Source: Lachnospiraceae bacterium | GTDB taxonomy: Bacteria; Bacillota; Clostridia; Lachnospirales; Lachnospiraceae | Length of the DNA stretch: 57,419 bases | Reading direction: 5' to 3' | Assembly (NCBI GenBank): GCA_900751785.1 | Contig: CAADSM010000059.1 | Coordinates: 1 to 57,419 of the forward strand | Part shown: positions 16,889 through 25,609 of the stretch, in pieces | Layout of the letters: each line of letters starts with the position of its first letter | How positions within the stretch are numbered: the stretch's first letter is position 1 | Position numbers and translations under genes: made by a program | Notes under the pieces: model-generated | What the model was told of the DNA's origin: nothing | Seen by the model: the letters and a program-made list of their open reading frames with translations, nothing else | Databases searched by the model: none

Positions 16889-18238
16889 TTATTGATCCTG
16901 CTGCCGCAGTTCGTTTCCAAACCGCGTGTACTGCGGCATCCAGGCAAGCCGCACTGTACCGATCGGGCCGTTTCTCTGCTTTGCGATAATGATCTCCGCG
17001 ATATTCTTATCTTCCGTATCCGGATTGTAGTAGTCGTCCCTGTAGATGAACATACACACGTCGGCGTCCTGCTCGATCGCTCCGGACTCACGGAGGTCGG
17101 AGAGCATCGGCCGCTTATCTGTTCTCTGCTCTACCGCACGGCTGAGCTGCGAAAGCGCGATCACAGGGACATTCAGCTCCCTTGCCAATCCTTTCAGTGA
17201 TCGAGAGATTTCTGAGATCTCCTGCTGACGGCTCTCGTTCTTCCGGCCGCCGCTTCCTGTCATGAGCTGCAGGTAGTCGATGATGATCAGGTCCAGCCCC
17301 AGCTCCAGTTTATATTTCCGGCATTTCGAGCGCATCTCCGCGATCGAGATACCCGAAGTATCATCTATGATCATGCGGGAATTTCCAATCGTTCCCGCTC
17401 CCTCGATCAGTTTTTCCCAGTCTGTATCAGAGAGATTACCCGTCCTCAGGATCTGCGCATCCACGTGGGACTCCAGAGAGAACAGACGGTTCACCAGCTG
17501 TTCCTTGGACATCTCGAGACTGAAGATCGCAACCGCCAGATTCTGCCGGAAAGCGACATGCTGCGCGATATTCAGCACGAAGGCCGTCTTTCCCATGGAA
17601 GGACGCGCCGCGATCAGGACCAGATCCGACCGCTGCAGACCTGACAGCTTATAGTCAAGGTCAATGAATCCCGTCGGGATTCCCGTAACTGTGCCTTTTG
17701 TCTTGGACGCTTTCTCGATCACATCCAGCGCGTTGAGGACGACCTGCTTGATCGGAGTGTACTCCTGGGAGTTCCCCCGCTCTACCAGCTCGAACACCCT
17801 TTTCTCCGTCTGCTCCAGAATGTCTTCCAGGGGCTGATTCTCAAGATAGCAGGCATTTGCAATATCTTCATTGATCCTGATCAGCCTCCGCAGGACAGCC
17901 TTATCCCTTACGATCTCCGCATAATACTTGATATTCGCCGATGTCTGTGTTCCCACGAGGAGCTCTCTGGCGAACTCCATGCTGCTGACCTCCGGCGGCA
18001 CATCCTTCTCTTTCAGGTGCTCCTGCAGCGTGATCAGATCTACCGGTTTTCCTTCATGAAAGAGTTCCACGACGGCATCAAAAAGGATTCCGTAAGCTGT
18101 CTGGTAGAAATCCTCTCCGGAAAGCATCTCCGAGGCCACCATGATCGCATCCTTGTTCATCAGCATAGCCCCGAGCACAGCCTGCTCCGCCTCCGCACTG
18201 TGGGGAGGCATCCGTTTCATTACTGCTTCCATATCCAT
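16889..18238 (-). CDS. dnaB: Replicative DNA helicase DnaB (DnaC of Bacillus)
   Basis: Hexameric 5'-3' helicase of the replication fork. The N-terminal helical domain (HSAEAEQAVLGAML, about 10-150) is followed by the RecA-like domain with Walker A ARPSMGKTAF (Lys217), Walker B LIIIDYLQLM, the SRSLKGLARELNVPVIALSQLSR block and the C-terminal arginine-finger region. At 449 residues it has the usual length. Third gene of gdpP-rplI-dnaB, the classic Firmicute order, 15 bases after rplI. Confidence 0.97.
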   Translation of the reverse strand: MDMEAVMKRMPPHSAEAEQAVLGAMLMNKDAIMVASEMLSGEDFYQTAYGILFDAVVELFHEGKPVDLITLQEHLKEKDVPPEVSSMEFARELLVGTQTSANIKYYAEIVRDKAVLRRLIRINEDIANACYLENQPLEDILEQTEKRVFELVERGNSQEYTPIKQVVLNALDVIEKASKTKGTVTGIPTGFIDLDYKLSGLQRSDLVLIAARPSMGKTAFVLNIAQHVAFRQNLAVAIFSLEMSKEQLVNRLFSLESHVDAQILRTGNLSDTDWEKLIEGAGTIGNSRMIIDDTSGISIAEMRSKCRKYKLELGLDLIIIDYLQLMTGSGGRKNESRQQEISEISRSLKGLARELNVPVIALSQLSRAVEQRTDKRPMLSDLRESGAIEQDADVCMFIYRDDYYNPDTEDKNIAEIIIAKQRNGPIGTVRLAWMPQYTRFGNELRQQDQ

Positions 18239-18253
18239 AGAAAAACCGACTCC

Positions 18254-18703
18254 TTACGCTTCTTCCTTCACAGACACCTTCAGCTCCGCTGCAACTTCCG
18301 GATGCAGTTTTACCGTCACGATATGTGTTCCAAGAGATTTGACAGGCTCCTTCAGGCTGATCTTCTTCTTATCCAGTTCAAGTCCCATCTGCTCCTTCAC
18401 CGCCGCAGCGATCTCCTTGCTGGATACAGAACCGAAGGCTCTTCCGCCCTCGCCGACCTTGATGGCAAGCACTACTTCGCCTTCCGCCAGCTTCGCCGCC
18501 AGCGCCTTTGCCGCGTCCAGGTTCTCCTGTGCCACTTTCTTTTCATTGTTCTTCTGGAGCTTCAGGTCGTTTAAGTTTTTCCCAGTCGCCTCCACACCCA
18601 GTTTCTTCGGCAGGATAAAGTTCCTTGCATAGCCGTCGTTTACATTAACGATCTCTCCTTTTTTCCCGAGAGATTTGACATCCTGTAATAATATCACTTT
18701 CAT
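18254..18703 (-). CDS. rplI: 50S ribosomal protein L9
   Basis: A 149-residue protein with the full L9 layout: N-terminal domain [21 protein letters not shown], the NFILPK segment, the long connecting helix (about 42-75) and the C-terminal RNA-binding domain ([16 protein letters not shown]). It starts one base after the gdpP stop, so translation is probably coupled. AAGGAGATATTT precedes the ATG and overlaps the end of gdpP. Confidence 0.97.
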   Translation of the reverse strand: MKVILLQDVKSLGKKGEIVNVNDGYARNFILPKKLGVEATGKNLNDLKLQKNNEKKVAQENLDAAKALAAKLAEGEVVLAIKVGEGGRAFGSVSSKEIAAAVKEQMGLELDKKKISLKEPVKSLGTHIVTVKLHPEVAAELKVSVKEEA

Positions 18704-18704
18704 C

Positions 18705-20750
18705 TTAAATATCTCCTTCTTCTATCATCTTATCAATCGTCTCTTTCAGCGCGCTGACCGCCTCGTCCATGTTCGTGTGGTCAAACTGCGCGCCTGCGGA
18801 ATTGATGTGTCCGCCGCCTCCGAGCTTCTCCGCTATGATCTGGACATTTACCTCGTCGATAGACCGGGCGCTCATGTAGATCTTGCCCTCATATACCGTG
18901 AGGACGAACGACGCCTTGATGCCGCTGATATCCAGCAGCTCATTGGCTGCCTGAGCCGCCAGCACGGTCGGGCTCTCGATATCGCTCGGACACTCTGCGA
19001 TCGCGTATTCCTTTCGGTAAACCTCAGCCATGCGGACCGCCTCTGCCTTGGCCCTGTAGGAGGCCATGTCGTCTCTGAACATCTTGCGCACGCGGGTGAT
19101 ATCCGCCCCGCACCTTCTCAGGAACGCAGCCGCCTCAAACGTGCGGACGCCTGTCCGGTTCATGAAATTCCTCGTGTCGATCATGATGCCGGCGTACATG
19201 CAGTCCGCCTCCACAGACGGGAATTTCACATCATCCACGATATACTGCAGCACTTCCGCCACCATCTCACAGGCAGACGACGAGTACGGCTCCACGTAAG
19301 ACAGCACGGCGTTTTCTATCACATTGCTGCCCTGCCGGTGGTGATCCAGGACCGCGATCATCCTGGAGCGCCTTAAAAGCTCCGGACACTCTGTCATCTG
19401 CGGCTTGTTCGTATCCACCACGATGACCATCGTATTGTCGTTCACATAATCCAGCGCCTGCTCGGATGTCAGGAAAATGTCATCCTCGTAGGACGGATTC
19501 TCCGCGATCTCGTCATACAGCGGCCGCACAGAGCCTGTCACTTCGTTGATCACGATATGGGCTTTTTTCTCAAGACTGACAGCCGCTCTGTAGATACCCA
19601 TACATGCTCCGAAGGAATCCGGGTCCGCGAGCTTGTGCCCCATCACGATCACCTGATCCTTCGTCACGATAAATTCCCGGAGCGCCTCCGCCTTGACACG
19701 CGCCTTCACGCGGGTATTCTTCGCAGTCTGCTCCTTTTTGCCGCCGAAATAAGTAATACCGTTGCAGTCCTTGATGACCACCTGGTCGCCGCCGCGGGCA
19801 AGGGCAAGGTCGATCGCCACGCGGGCATACTGATAGCTGAGCGCATAGGTCGCAGTATTCAGTCCGAGACCGATACTCAGCGTCGCCGACCGCGCATTTC
19901 CGATGTTCACCTGCTTTACTTCCTCAAGCAGGGAGAACTTGTCCTCCTTGATCTTCTTATAGCTTTCCTTCCGGATGACGACAAAGTATTTATCCTTCTC
20001 CATCTTCTTCACGATGCCGTCCACGTCTCCGATATATTTGTTGATCTTCCGGTCGATCAGTGCCACAAGGAGCGACTGCCGCACCTCTTCCACGCTTTCC
20101 ATGACCTCGTCATAGTTGTCAATATAGATCAGGCCGGCGATCATCCTCTGATCTTCGTTTTCTCGGATATACGCGTTGAGCTCTGTCACATCCCGCAGAG
20201 AGACCGCCACGAAGAACTCTTTCTCCTCCGGGATCTGAAGCAGCTCCTCCTTCTCGCTGAATCCTTCCAGCGACACTTTTCTGAGCACTGCCTGGTAGCT
20301 CCTGTCGCGGTAGGTCACCTCCATCTCCACGTGTTCCATATCATCCTTCGGGAAGACCCCGGGATGAAGTTCCTGGAACATCCGGCTGATGTATTTCTCC
20401 TGCTTCTGCCCTTCCATCAGGGCGGAAAAGCTGTCGTTTTTCCACAGGATCCTGCCGTCCTCCAGCACGATCGCGTAGGGGATCGTCAGCTCCTTCAGAA
20501 GGGTATTCTCAATCCCCTTGTACTGAACGGAAAACTGGATCAGGTCTGCCAGGATGAGAGACCGGTTATAGAAATACAGCGCTCCCGCGATCACCAGATA
20601 AACGATGACAAACAGCGTCATGACGAATCCCGCCTTTTTGTCGATCATATACATCCAGATATTCATGGCAACAAGAAGCACTGCCATGATCAGCGGCCAG
20701 TGCATGTACATCCTGAGCTGTCCCTTTAAACGCATTTTGTTTTTTTCCAT
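18705..20750 (-). CDS. gdpP: c-di-AMP phosphodiesterase GdpP (YybT)
   Basis: Membrane-bound enzyme that hydrolyses cyclic di-AMP. Two membrane segments (about 17-60), a PAS-like domain, a degenerate GGDEF domain (about 200-330) and a DHH/DHHA1 phosphodiesterase module with Asp469-His470-His471 and the C-terminal [11 protein letters not shown] motif. At 681 residues it is slightly longer than the Bacillus protein. It heads the operon with rplI and dnaB. This sets c-di-AMP levels, and so potassium and osmotic balance, next to replication and translation genes; the order is conserved in Firmicutes. Confidence 0.95.
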   Translation of the reverse strand: MEKNKMRLKGQLRMYMHWPLIMAVLLVAMNIWMYMIDKKAGFVMTLFVIVYLVIAGALYFYNRSLILADLIQFSVQYKGIENTLLKELTIPYAIVLEDGRILWKNDSFSALMEGQKQEKYISRMFQELHPGVFPKDDMEHVEMEVTYRDRSYQAVLRKVSLEGFSEKEELLQIPEEKEFFVAVSLRDVTELNAYIRENEDQRMIAGLIYIDNYDEVMESVEEVRQSLLVALIDRKINKYIGDVDGIVKKMEKDKYFVVIRKESYKKIKEDKFSLLEEVKQVNIGNARSATLSIGLGLNTATYALSYQYARVAIDLALARGGDQVVIKDCNGITYFGGKKEQTAKNTRVKARVKAEALREFIVTKDQVIVMGHKLADPDSFGACMGIYRAAVSLEKKAHIVINEVTGSVRPLYDEIAENPSYEDDIFLTSEQALDYVNDNTMVIVVDTNKPQMTECPELLRRSRMIAVLDHHRQGSNVIENAVLSYVEPYSSSACEMVAEVLQYIVDDVKFPSVEADCMYAGIMIDTRNFMNRTGVRTFEAAAFLRRCGADITRVRKMFRDDMASYRAKAEAVRMAEVYRKEYAIAECPSDIESPTVLAAQAANELLDISGIKASFVLTVYEGKIYMSARSIDEVNVQIIAEKLGGGGHINSAGAQFDHTNMDEAVSALKETIDKMIEEGDI

Positions 20751-20804
20751 AACGTTTACCTCACTTCACACTGTGCTCAGAGCACAGAAATTCAGCGCAC
20801 CAAA

Positions 20805-20827
20805 GAGGCAGAGAGACTCTCTGCCTC
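20805..20827 (-). other. Perfect palindromic hairpin in the gdpP leader
   Basis: GAGGCAGAGAG and CTCTCTGCCTC meet with a one-base centre between the likely promoter and gdpP. There is no T-run, so it is more likely an operator or a stabilising leader hairpin than a terminator. Confidence 0.4.
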
Positions 20828-20842
20828 ACATAGAATGACATT

Positions 20843-20871
20843 ATTATATCATCTTTTCCTGTTTTAATCCA
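20843..20871 (-). promoter_or_regulatory. Candidate promoter of gdpP-rplI-dnaB
   Basis: Perfect TATAAT on the minus strand with TGGATT 17 bases upstream; the -35 box is weak. The leader to gdpP would be about 85 bases and contains the 20805-20827 palindrome. Confidence 0.4.
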
Positions 20872-20927
20872 CTACTGTTTCACTGAGAAAAAAACGACCC
20901 CTGCAGCGTTTCGGGCTCCCACCCCGT

Positions 20928-20985
20928 CAAAAGGGCATCCCCCGTGCGGGAACGCATATCTCTCTGCGCCCGCCGGGGGATGCCC
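20928..20985 (-). terminator. Long GC-rich terminator after the CoADR fusion gene
   Basis: GGGCATCCCCCG (20933-20944) pairs with CGGGGGATGCCC (20974-20985); the inner part can also pair (GCGGG with CCCGC). On the minus strand TTTT follows. It ends the DUF134/CoADR transcript. Confidence 0.7.
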
Positions 20986-21036
20986 ATCCTGGATCCATCT
21001 GTCCTATTTCAGTTACTGCTCAGTCCGCACTCATAC

Positions 21037-23619
21037 TCAGCAGGTTGCTCCGCCTTTCAGATGCTTCTGTGCCTTGATATTCTCTTCCTTTCTCGCAAGC
21101 AGATCGTCAGCAAGGAGCTGCTCCTGCACGTTCTCGAATCCGATCCGTGCGACAGTATCTGCGAAACGCTCCCCTGTGATCCCCTGCTCGCGGAACAGAA
21201 GGATCGCTTTCTCAACAACAGAGAGCACTTCGTCCTTGTCGGTAAATACTTTATCGAGATATCTTCCCTGCGCCACTTTCTTGCCCCAGCGTCCGCCGAT
21301 GTAGATGCGGTATCCGTTCGTGTAGTCCTCGACCGCATGGAATGGGCACCTGCCGACGCAGCGTCCGCAGTGGTTGCAGATATTGTCGTCGATCACGAGC
21401 CTGCCGTCGATCACCTTCGCCACATTGATCGGGCAGTTCTTCTCTACCTGGCACACCTTGCAGCCGCGGCATTTCTCAAGATCGATCTGTGGCACTCTCT
21501 GGCCGATGATGCCCAAGTCATTCAGATCCGGCTTCACACAGTTGTTCGGACATCCACCTACCGCGATCTTGAACTTGTGGGGCAGCTTCACCTGGCTGTA
21601 GCCGTGGAAGAATCTCTCATGGATCTCTTCCGACAGGGCAAATGTGTCGATCAGCCCGTACTGACATGTGGTTCCCTTGCAGGAAACGACCGGACGCACT
21701 TTCGATCCCGTGCCGCCTGTCTCAAGTCCCGCCTGCATCAGATACTCTCTCAGCGGCTCAATGTTGTCGAACGGCACGCCCTGGATCTCCATCGTCAGGC
21801 GCGAGGTCATTGTCACTTCCCCGCTTCCGAACTTCTCCGCCGCCTCGGCGATCACCCTCGCCTCTTCCGAGGTGATCTTGCCGTTCCTCGTGATCACGCG
21901 GCCGTTGAATCTGTCCGGCGTCCTCTTGTCCTTCAGGAATCCGAGCGCCTTCACTCTCGTCTCTTCTTCCTTGGAGACCGCTGCTTCTGTATTTTTCACC
22001 TTCACATCATTGAAGAATGTCGCCCCTTCCAGCACGACTGTATTTTTATAGCCATAGTAACGCATCCTGTTCTGAAGGAAATAGCCGCGTTTTCCTCTTG
22101 CACAGACAAGCAGGAGCTTCTCGTCCTTCCCAAGGCCTTCGATCTCCCCGTTCACCTGCGCCAGATTCACAAAATGCGCGCCGCGGATCGTCGGCTCCGG
22201 CGCCACATCCACGACTTTATAGCCCTCTGCCGCTCCGGCGGCATACTCTGCCGGAGTCATGCTGACAAGCTTCCCATCCAGCTTGTTCATCAGAACATAG
22301 ACCGCCTGTACAAACGGGTGAATCGCCGTAGAGAAGGGCGGCGCGTAGGCAAAGTCCGCGTTCTCAAAATCCTCCAGCACAGCACCCATATTGATGCCCA
22401 TGACTGCGATATCCACCATCTTGTCCACCGCTCCCGGTCCGAACACCTGGACGCCGAGCAGCTTCCTTGTCGCGCGGTCCGCGATCAGCTTTGTGATAAA
22501 AAAGGATGCGTCCGGATAGTAGTGGGCTTTGTCGTCTGTCGGCACCAGGACTGTGACTGTGTCATATCCCGCCTGTTTCGCCTGCTCCTCTGTGAGGCCT
22601 GTGCGTCCGATATTCAGTCCCGGCAGCTTGACCACTCCGGTCCCCAGCACGCCCGGATAGCTCTTCTGAGCCCCCGCCAGCACCTGTGCCAGCGTGCGGC
22701 CCTCCATATTCGCCGATGATCCCATCGGAGACCACTGGCGCGCGCCGGTGATGCGGTTTGTCACCATCGCGCAGTCCCCTGCGGCATACACATCATCCAG
22801 GCTCGTCTTCATCGTATCGTCCACAAGGATCGTCCCCTTGAACATCTCGATCCCCGTGTCCTTGAGGAAATCCGTATTCGGCCGGATTCCTGCCGCCATG
22901 ACCAAAAGCTCGCAGGGGAGCGTTCCCGCTGAGGTCTTCACAGCCGTCACTTTATCCGTCCCCAGGATCTCCTGAGCGCTCGTACTCGTAAGCACGCGGA
23001 TCCCCGAGCTGATGAGATGCCGCTTTGCATACGCCGCCATCTCCGGATCAAGGATATTCGGAAGGATCTGGGACGCAAAATCAATGACCGTCACGCTGAT
23101 CCCTTTTGCCTGCAGGTTTTCAGCCGCCTCGAGACCGATGAAGCCAGCTCCGATGACAACTGCTTTCTTTACATTGTTCGTCTCTGCATATGTACGGATT
23201 CCCTCCGCATCGTCCGGTGTACGCATCTTAAATACACCCGGGAGATCTCTGCCCTCCACCGGCAGCTCCGCCGGGGAGGCTCCCACAGCGATCACCAGCT
23301 TGTCGTATGGACAGGCTTCTTCCTCTCCTGTTACGACATCCTTAATGATCACTTCCTTTTTCTGCACGTCCAGAGCGGCTGCTTCCTTCCCGGTCCTCAC
23401 TTCTACACCCGTCAGTCCCGAATATTTCTGCGGCGTATTCACGATCAGCTCATCCCTGCTCTCGATAAAACCGCCTACATAGTAGGGAAGCCCGCATCCC
23501 GCATAGGAGATATCCTGATCTCTCGTGATGACTGTGACCTCTGTGCTCCGTTCCTCTCTCTTTAACTTCGCTGCCGTCTTTGTTCCGGCGGCAACACCGC
23601 CGATGATCAATACCTTCAT
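21037..23619 (-). CDS. CoA-disulfide reductase, rhodanese and AsrC-like siroheme/ferredoxin fusion
   Basis: An 860-residue, three-part protein. Residues 1-445 form an FAD/NAD(P)H disulfide reductase of the CoADR/Npsr type (GGVAAGTKTAAKLKR, active Cys42 in SYAGCGLPYY, second dinucleotide site GAGFIGLEAAENL). Residues 455-545 are a rhodanese with Cys506 in CARGKRG. Residues 560-860 resemble AsrC of anaerobic sulfite reductase: a nitrite/sulfite-reductase half-domain, Cys647/Cys652 and Cys690/Cys694 (GGCPNNC), then two ferredoxin clusters from Cys717. It probably moves electrons from NAD(P)H onto sulfane sulfur or a sulfur oxyanion, but the substrate is inferred. The ATG at 23619 overlaps the DUF134 stop (ATGA) and has AGAGGT upstream; a longer reading from 23700 is rejected. 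Confidence 0.85.
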   Translation of the reverse strand: MKVLIIGGVAAGTKTAAKLKREERSTEVTVITRDQDISYAGCGLPYYVGGFIESRDELIVNTPQKYSGLTGVEVRTGKEAAALDVQKKEVIIKDVVTGEEEACPYDKLVIAVGASPAELPVEGRDLPGVFKMRTPDDAEGIRTYAETNNVKKAVVIGAGFIGLEAAENLQAKGISVTVIDFASQILPNILDPEMAAYAKRHLISSGIRVLTSTSAQEILGTDKVTAVKTSAGTLPCELLVMAAGIRPNTDFLKDTGIEMFKGTILVDDTMKTSLDDVYAAGDCAMVTNRITGARQWSPMGSSANMEGRTLAQVLAGAQKSYPGVLGTGVVKLPGLNIGRTGLTEEQAKQAGYDTVTVLVPTDDKAHYYPDASFFITKLIADRATRKLLGVQVFGPGAVDKMVDIAVMGINMGAVLEDFENADFAYAPPFSTAIHPFVQAVYVLMNKLDGKLVSMTPAEYAAGAAEGYKVVDVAPEPTIRGAHFVNLAQVNGEIEGLGKDEKLLLVCARGKRGYFLQNRMRYYGYKNTVVLEGATFFNDVKVKNTEAAVSKEEETRVKALGFLKDKRTPDRFNGRVITRNGKITSEEARVIAEAAEKFGSGEVTMTSRLTMEIQGVPFDNIEPLREYLMQAGLETGGTGSKVRPVVSCKGTTCQYGLIDTFALSEEIHERFFHGYSQVKLPHKFKIAVGGCPNNCVKPDLNDLGIIGQRVPQIDLEKCRGCKVCQVEKNCPINVAKVIDGRLVIDDNICNHCGRCVGRCPFHAVEDYTNGYRIYIGGRWGKKVAQGRYLDKVFTDKDEVLSVVEKAILLFREQGITGERFADTVARIGFENVQEQLLADDLLARKEENIKAQKHLKGGATC

Positions 23620-24053
23620 CTCTCTACCTCTTTTCTTTCCCCTGTTGCTGTTCCTGTTTCCGGTGCCGCTGCAGCACCTCTGTTTTTTGTTTCCCTCCAT
23701 CCCCGCAGCAGTTCTTTATTCTTATGGCAGCAATGCTCTTCGTTCACGCACTCCGGCTTCATCTCTGTACAGACAACGACGTCCCCGCCGCCGACTGTGA
23801 GCTCTTTTCCGTTTACAAGCATATCTGCCAGTTTACGCCGCGCCTCATCATAGATCCGGGTCACTGTGGGCCGGGAAATATGCATCCGCTTCGCACACTC
23901 TTCCTGACTCATCCGGAGAAGATCCAGCAGACGGATCACTTCATATTCATCATATGTAAGATTCACACTGTCCGATGCCGCGCATCCCCGGGGGGAGAAG
24001 CCGGTGATCTGCGGTACAGAACAAATGCATCTGCGCTTCTGCGGTCTTGCCAT
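23616..24053 (-). CDS. DUF134 family Cys-rich helix-turn-helix regulator
   Basis: A 145-residue protein with the DUF134 signature: MARPQKRR, CIC...FSPRGC Cys pattern, and a sigma-70 region-4-like helix-turn-helix (LTYDEYEVIRLLDLLRMSQEECAKRM, then ISRPTVTRIYDEARRKLADML). A Cys/His tail (CVNEEHCCHKNKE) could bind metal or a cluster. Its stop overlaps the start of the CoADR fusion gene, so the two are translationally coupled and probably a regulator and its target enzyme. Promoter at 24103-24130. The ligand is unknown; redox or sulfur sensing is an inference from the partner. Confidence 0.85.
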   Translation of the reverse strand: MARPQKRRCICSVPQITGFSPRGCAASDSVNLTYDEYEVIRLLDLLRMSQEECAKRMHISRPTVTRIYDEARRKLADMLVNGKELTVGGGDVVVCTEMKPECVNEEHCCHKNKELLRGWRETKNRGAAAAPETGTATGERKEVER

Positions 24054-24102
24054 GATATCCCTCCTTCCGCCTGCGCTGTCAGGTAACTGAAACCTTAAGT
24101 CC

Positions 24103-24130
24103 AGTATAACCCATTATGAACATATGTCAA
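24103..24130 (-). promoter_or_regulatory. Strong sigma-A promoter of the DUF134-CoADR operon
   Basis: Minus strand TTGACA, 16-base spacer, TATACT, about 45 bases before the DUF134 start codon, which is preceded by AAGGAGGGAT. Confidence 0.75.
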
Positions 24131-24143
24131 TAATATAAAAGAC

Positions 24144-24186
24144 AAAAAAGGCTGATCTCCCGGATCTCTCCTGAAAATCAGCCTTA
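24144..24186 (-). terminator. Terminator of rpsF-ssb-rpsR
   Basis: Minus strand TAAGGCTGA and TCAGCCTT stem, loop of about 22 bases that can pair further, then six T. Ten bases after the rpsR stop. Confidence 0.85.
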
Positions 24187-24195
24187 AACTCTCAA

Positions 24196-24462
24196 TTAGT
24201 CCTGAACGTACGGCATAAGAGAAATATGTCTTGCTCTCTTGATCGCTACTGTCAGCGCTCTCTGATGCTTTGCACAGTTTCCTGTGATTCTTCTCGGGAG
24301 GATCTTTCCTCTCTCAGAAACATATTTCTTTAACTTTGCAACGTCCTTGTAATCGATCTCGTTATTCTCTTTACCACAGAATACGCACACTTTTTTTCTT
24401 CTGCGTGCCGGGCCTCTTCTCTTGAAGCCGCCTTCTGGTCTGCTTCCCTTCTCGTAAGCCAT
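24196..24462 (-). CDS. rpsR: 30S ribosomal protein S18
   Basis: An 88-residue S18 with the core [33 protein letters not shown]. Before it lies CVFC, and with CAKH this gives a C2-C...C2-H set, the zinc-binding (C+) form of S18. The N-terminus is extended by Gly/Arg-rich residues, common in clostridia. Last gene of rpsF-ssb-rpsR. Confidence 0.97.
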   Translation of the reverse strand: MAYEKGSRPEGGFKRRGPARRRKKVCVFCGKENNEIDYKDVAKLKKYVSERGKILPRRITGNCAKHQRALTVAIKRARHISLMPYVQD

Positions 24463-24492
24463 TGTGCTTATCTCCTTTCATAACAATGAAGA

Positions 24493-24936
24493 TTAGTTAA
24501 ACGGTAACTCCTCATCAATGCCATCCGGGATATTCATGAATCCGTCGCCCGCGTCAACGCTCGGTGACGGTGCAGACTGCTGACGGTTATAGGAAGCTCT
24601 GTTCGCTTCGCTCTCAGCTCTGCTCTCTGCAAATTCCTGCTCCTCCACGATCACTTCTGTCGTGTAAACCTTCACGCCGTCCCTGTTCGTGTAGCTTCCG
24701 GTCTGGATACGTCCGGAAATGGAAACCCGCATTCCCTGGCGGAAATACTTCTCCGCGAACTCAGCGGAACGTCCGAATACGACACACGGGATAAAATCCG
24801 CCGTCGGCTCTCCGTCCCTCTTGAATCTGCGGTCAACAGCAACTGTATATCTTGCAACTGCCGTCGCATTATCGCCCTGTGAATATCTTACTTCTGGATC
24901 TCTTGTCAACCGTCCTACTAATATCGCTTTATTCAT
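24493..24936 (-). CDS. ssb: Single-stranded DNA-binding protein
   Basis: A 147-residue SSB: OB fold (1-110) with MNKAILVGRLTRDPEVRYSQ, RYTVAVDR and the FIPCVVFGRSAEFAEKYFRQGMRV block, then a flexible Gln/Ser-rich linker and the acidic tip GIDEELPFN that recruits replication and repair partners. Sits between rpsF and rpsR, the standard order. Confidence 0.97.
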   Translation of the reverse strand: MNKAILVGRLTRDPEVRYSQGDNATAVARYTVAVDRRFKRDGEPTADFIPCVVFGRSAEFAEKYFRQGMRVSISGRIQTGSYTNRDGVKVYTTEVIVEEQEFAESRAESEANRASYNRQQSAPSPSVDAGDGFMNIPDGIDEELPFN

Positions 24937-24952
24937 ATATACCTCTTTCCGC

Positions 24953-25240
24953 TTATGCTTCCTGTTTCACGCATAAATATCTGAGTACGTTGTCCATAAT
25001 GCGGATACGCTGTTCAACTTCTCCCGGAACTGTAGCATCAGCCTCGAAGTGAACAAAGTAGTAATATCCTTCTCTCATCTTCTGGATCTCGTAAGCGAAT
25101 CTTCTCTTGCCCCACTCATCCACGTCTGTCACGTTGCCGCCGAAACGTGTAACAAGTGCTTTTACCTTCTCGATCACATCCGCTCTCGCTTCGTCCTCGA
25201 GTTTTGCGCTTACAACAACAGCTAATTCATACTTGTTCAT
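24953..25240 (-). CDS. rpsF: 30S ribosomal protein S6
   Basis: A 95-residue S6 (MNKYELAVVVSAKLEDE at the start; WGKRRFAYEIQKMREGYYYF centre). The ATG at 25240 follows AAGGAGGT; a longer reading to 25291 would enter the structured leader and is rejected. First gene of the operon with ssb and rpsR. Confidence 0.97.
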   Translation of the reverse strand: MNKYELAVVVSAKLEDEARADVIEKVKALVTRFGGNVTDVDEWGKRRFAYEIQKMREGYYYFVHFEADATVPGEVEQRIRIMDNVLRYLCVKQEA

Positions 25241-25342
25241 GCTCTGCACCTCCTTATGGTCTCTGGCCCCCGGCCTTCTCACCGGGAACAAGGAATTTTG
25301 ATCGATCGCCGGAGTCTGTCCGGCAGTATGTCACGGTTATTC
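25241..25342 (-). promoter_or_regulatory. rpsF leader RNA, candidate S6:S18 autoregulatory element
   Basis: The roughly 100-base leader contains two hairpins: GCCGGA-5-TCCGGC and CCCGG-8-CCGGG, the latter just before the ribosome binding site. Firmicute rpsF leaders are known to bind the S6:S18 complex through a bulged CCG motif, and a CCG is available here. The fold was drawn by eye, not computed. Confidence 0.45.
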
Positions 25343-25371
25343 ATGATACCATAAGAATCTGCAGGATTCAA
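25343..25371 (-). promoter_or_regulatory. Promoter of rpsF-ssb-rpsR
   Basis: Minus strand TTGAAT, 17-base spacer, TATCAT; the -35 box overlaps the end of the DUF951 gene. Confidence 0.6.
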
Positions 25372-25556
25372 GCTTTTTTTGTGATTTGTCTCGTATTTTT
25401 TTCCACCAGTTTCCTGGGGACCATGATCTGATGGCTGCATCCCATGCACTTGAGCCGGAAGTCCGCGCCGACTCTCAAGACCTCCCACTCATGGCTTCCG
25501 CAGGGATGGGGTTTCTTCATCCTGATAATATCCCCGACTTCAAATCTGTCTGCCAA
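25368..25556 (-). CDS. DUF951 protein
   Basis: A 62-residue protein with the full DUF951 pattern: FEVGDIIRMKKPHPCGSHEWEVLRVG, then DFRLKCMGCSHQIMVPR. The three Cys and His residues suggest a small zinc-binding fold. Commonly found just upstream of rpsF in Firmicutes; role unknown. Confidence 0.9.
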   Translation of the reverse strand: MADRFEVGDIIRMKKPHPCGSHEWEVLRVGADFRLKCMGCSHQIMVPRKLVEKNTRQITKKA

Positions 25557-25609
25557 TTTTTCTGCTCCTTTCCCCTTATGAAAGGGCTCCTTCCCAGGAC
25601 AGAGAGCTT

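Noticed and set aside
19557..20729. 390-codon open frame opposite gdpP
   Set aside because: Same reasons: composition of an antisense shadow (His, Asp and Leu in excess), no start signal, and gdpP is certain.
20944..22719. 591-codon open frame on the plus strand opposite the CoADR fusion gene
   Set aside because: The protein is His/Arg/Leu-rich with no family motif, has no ribosome binding site, and lies wholly opposite a gene with clear domains; it is a shadow of high third-position G+C.
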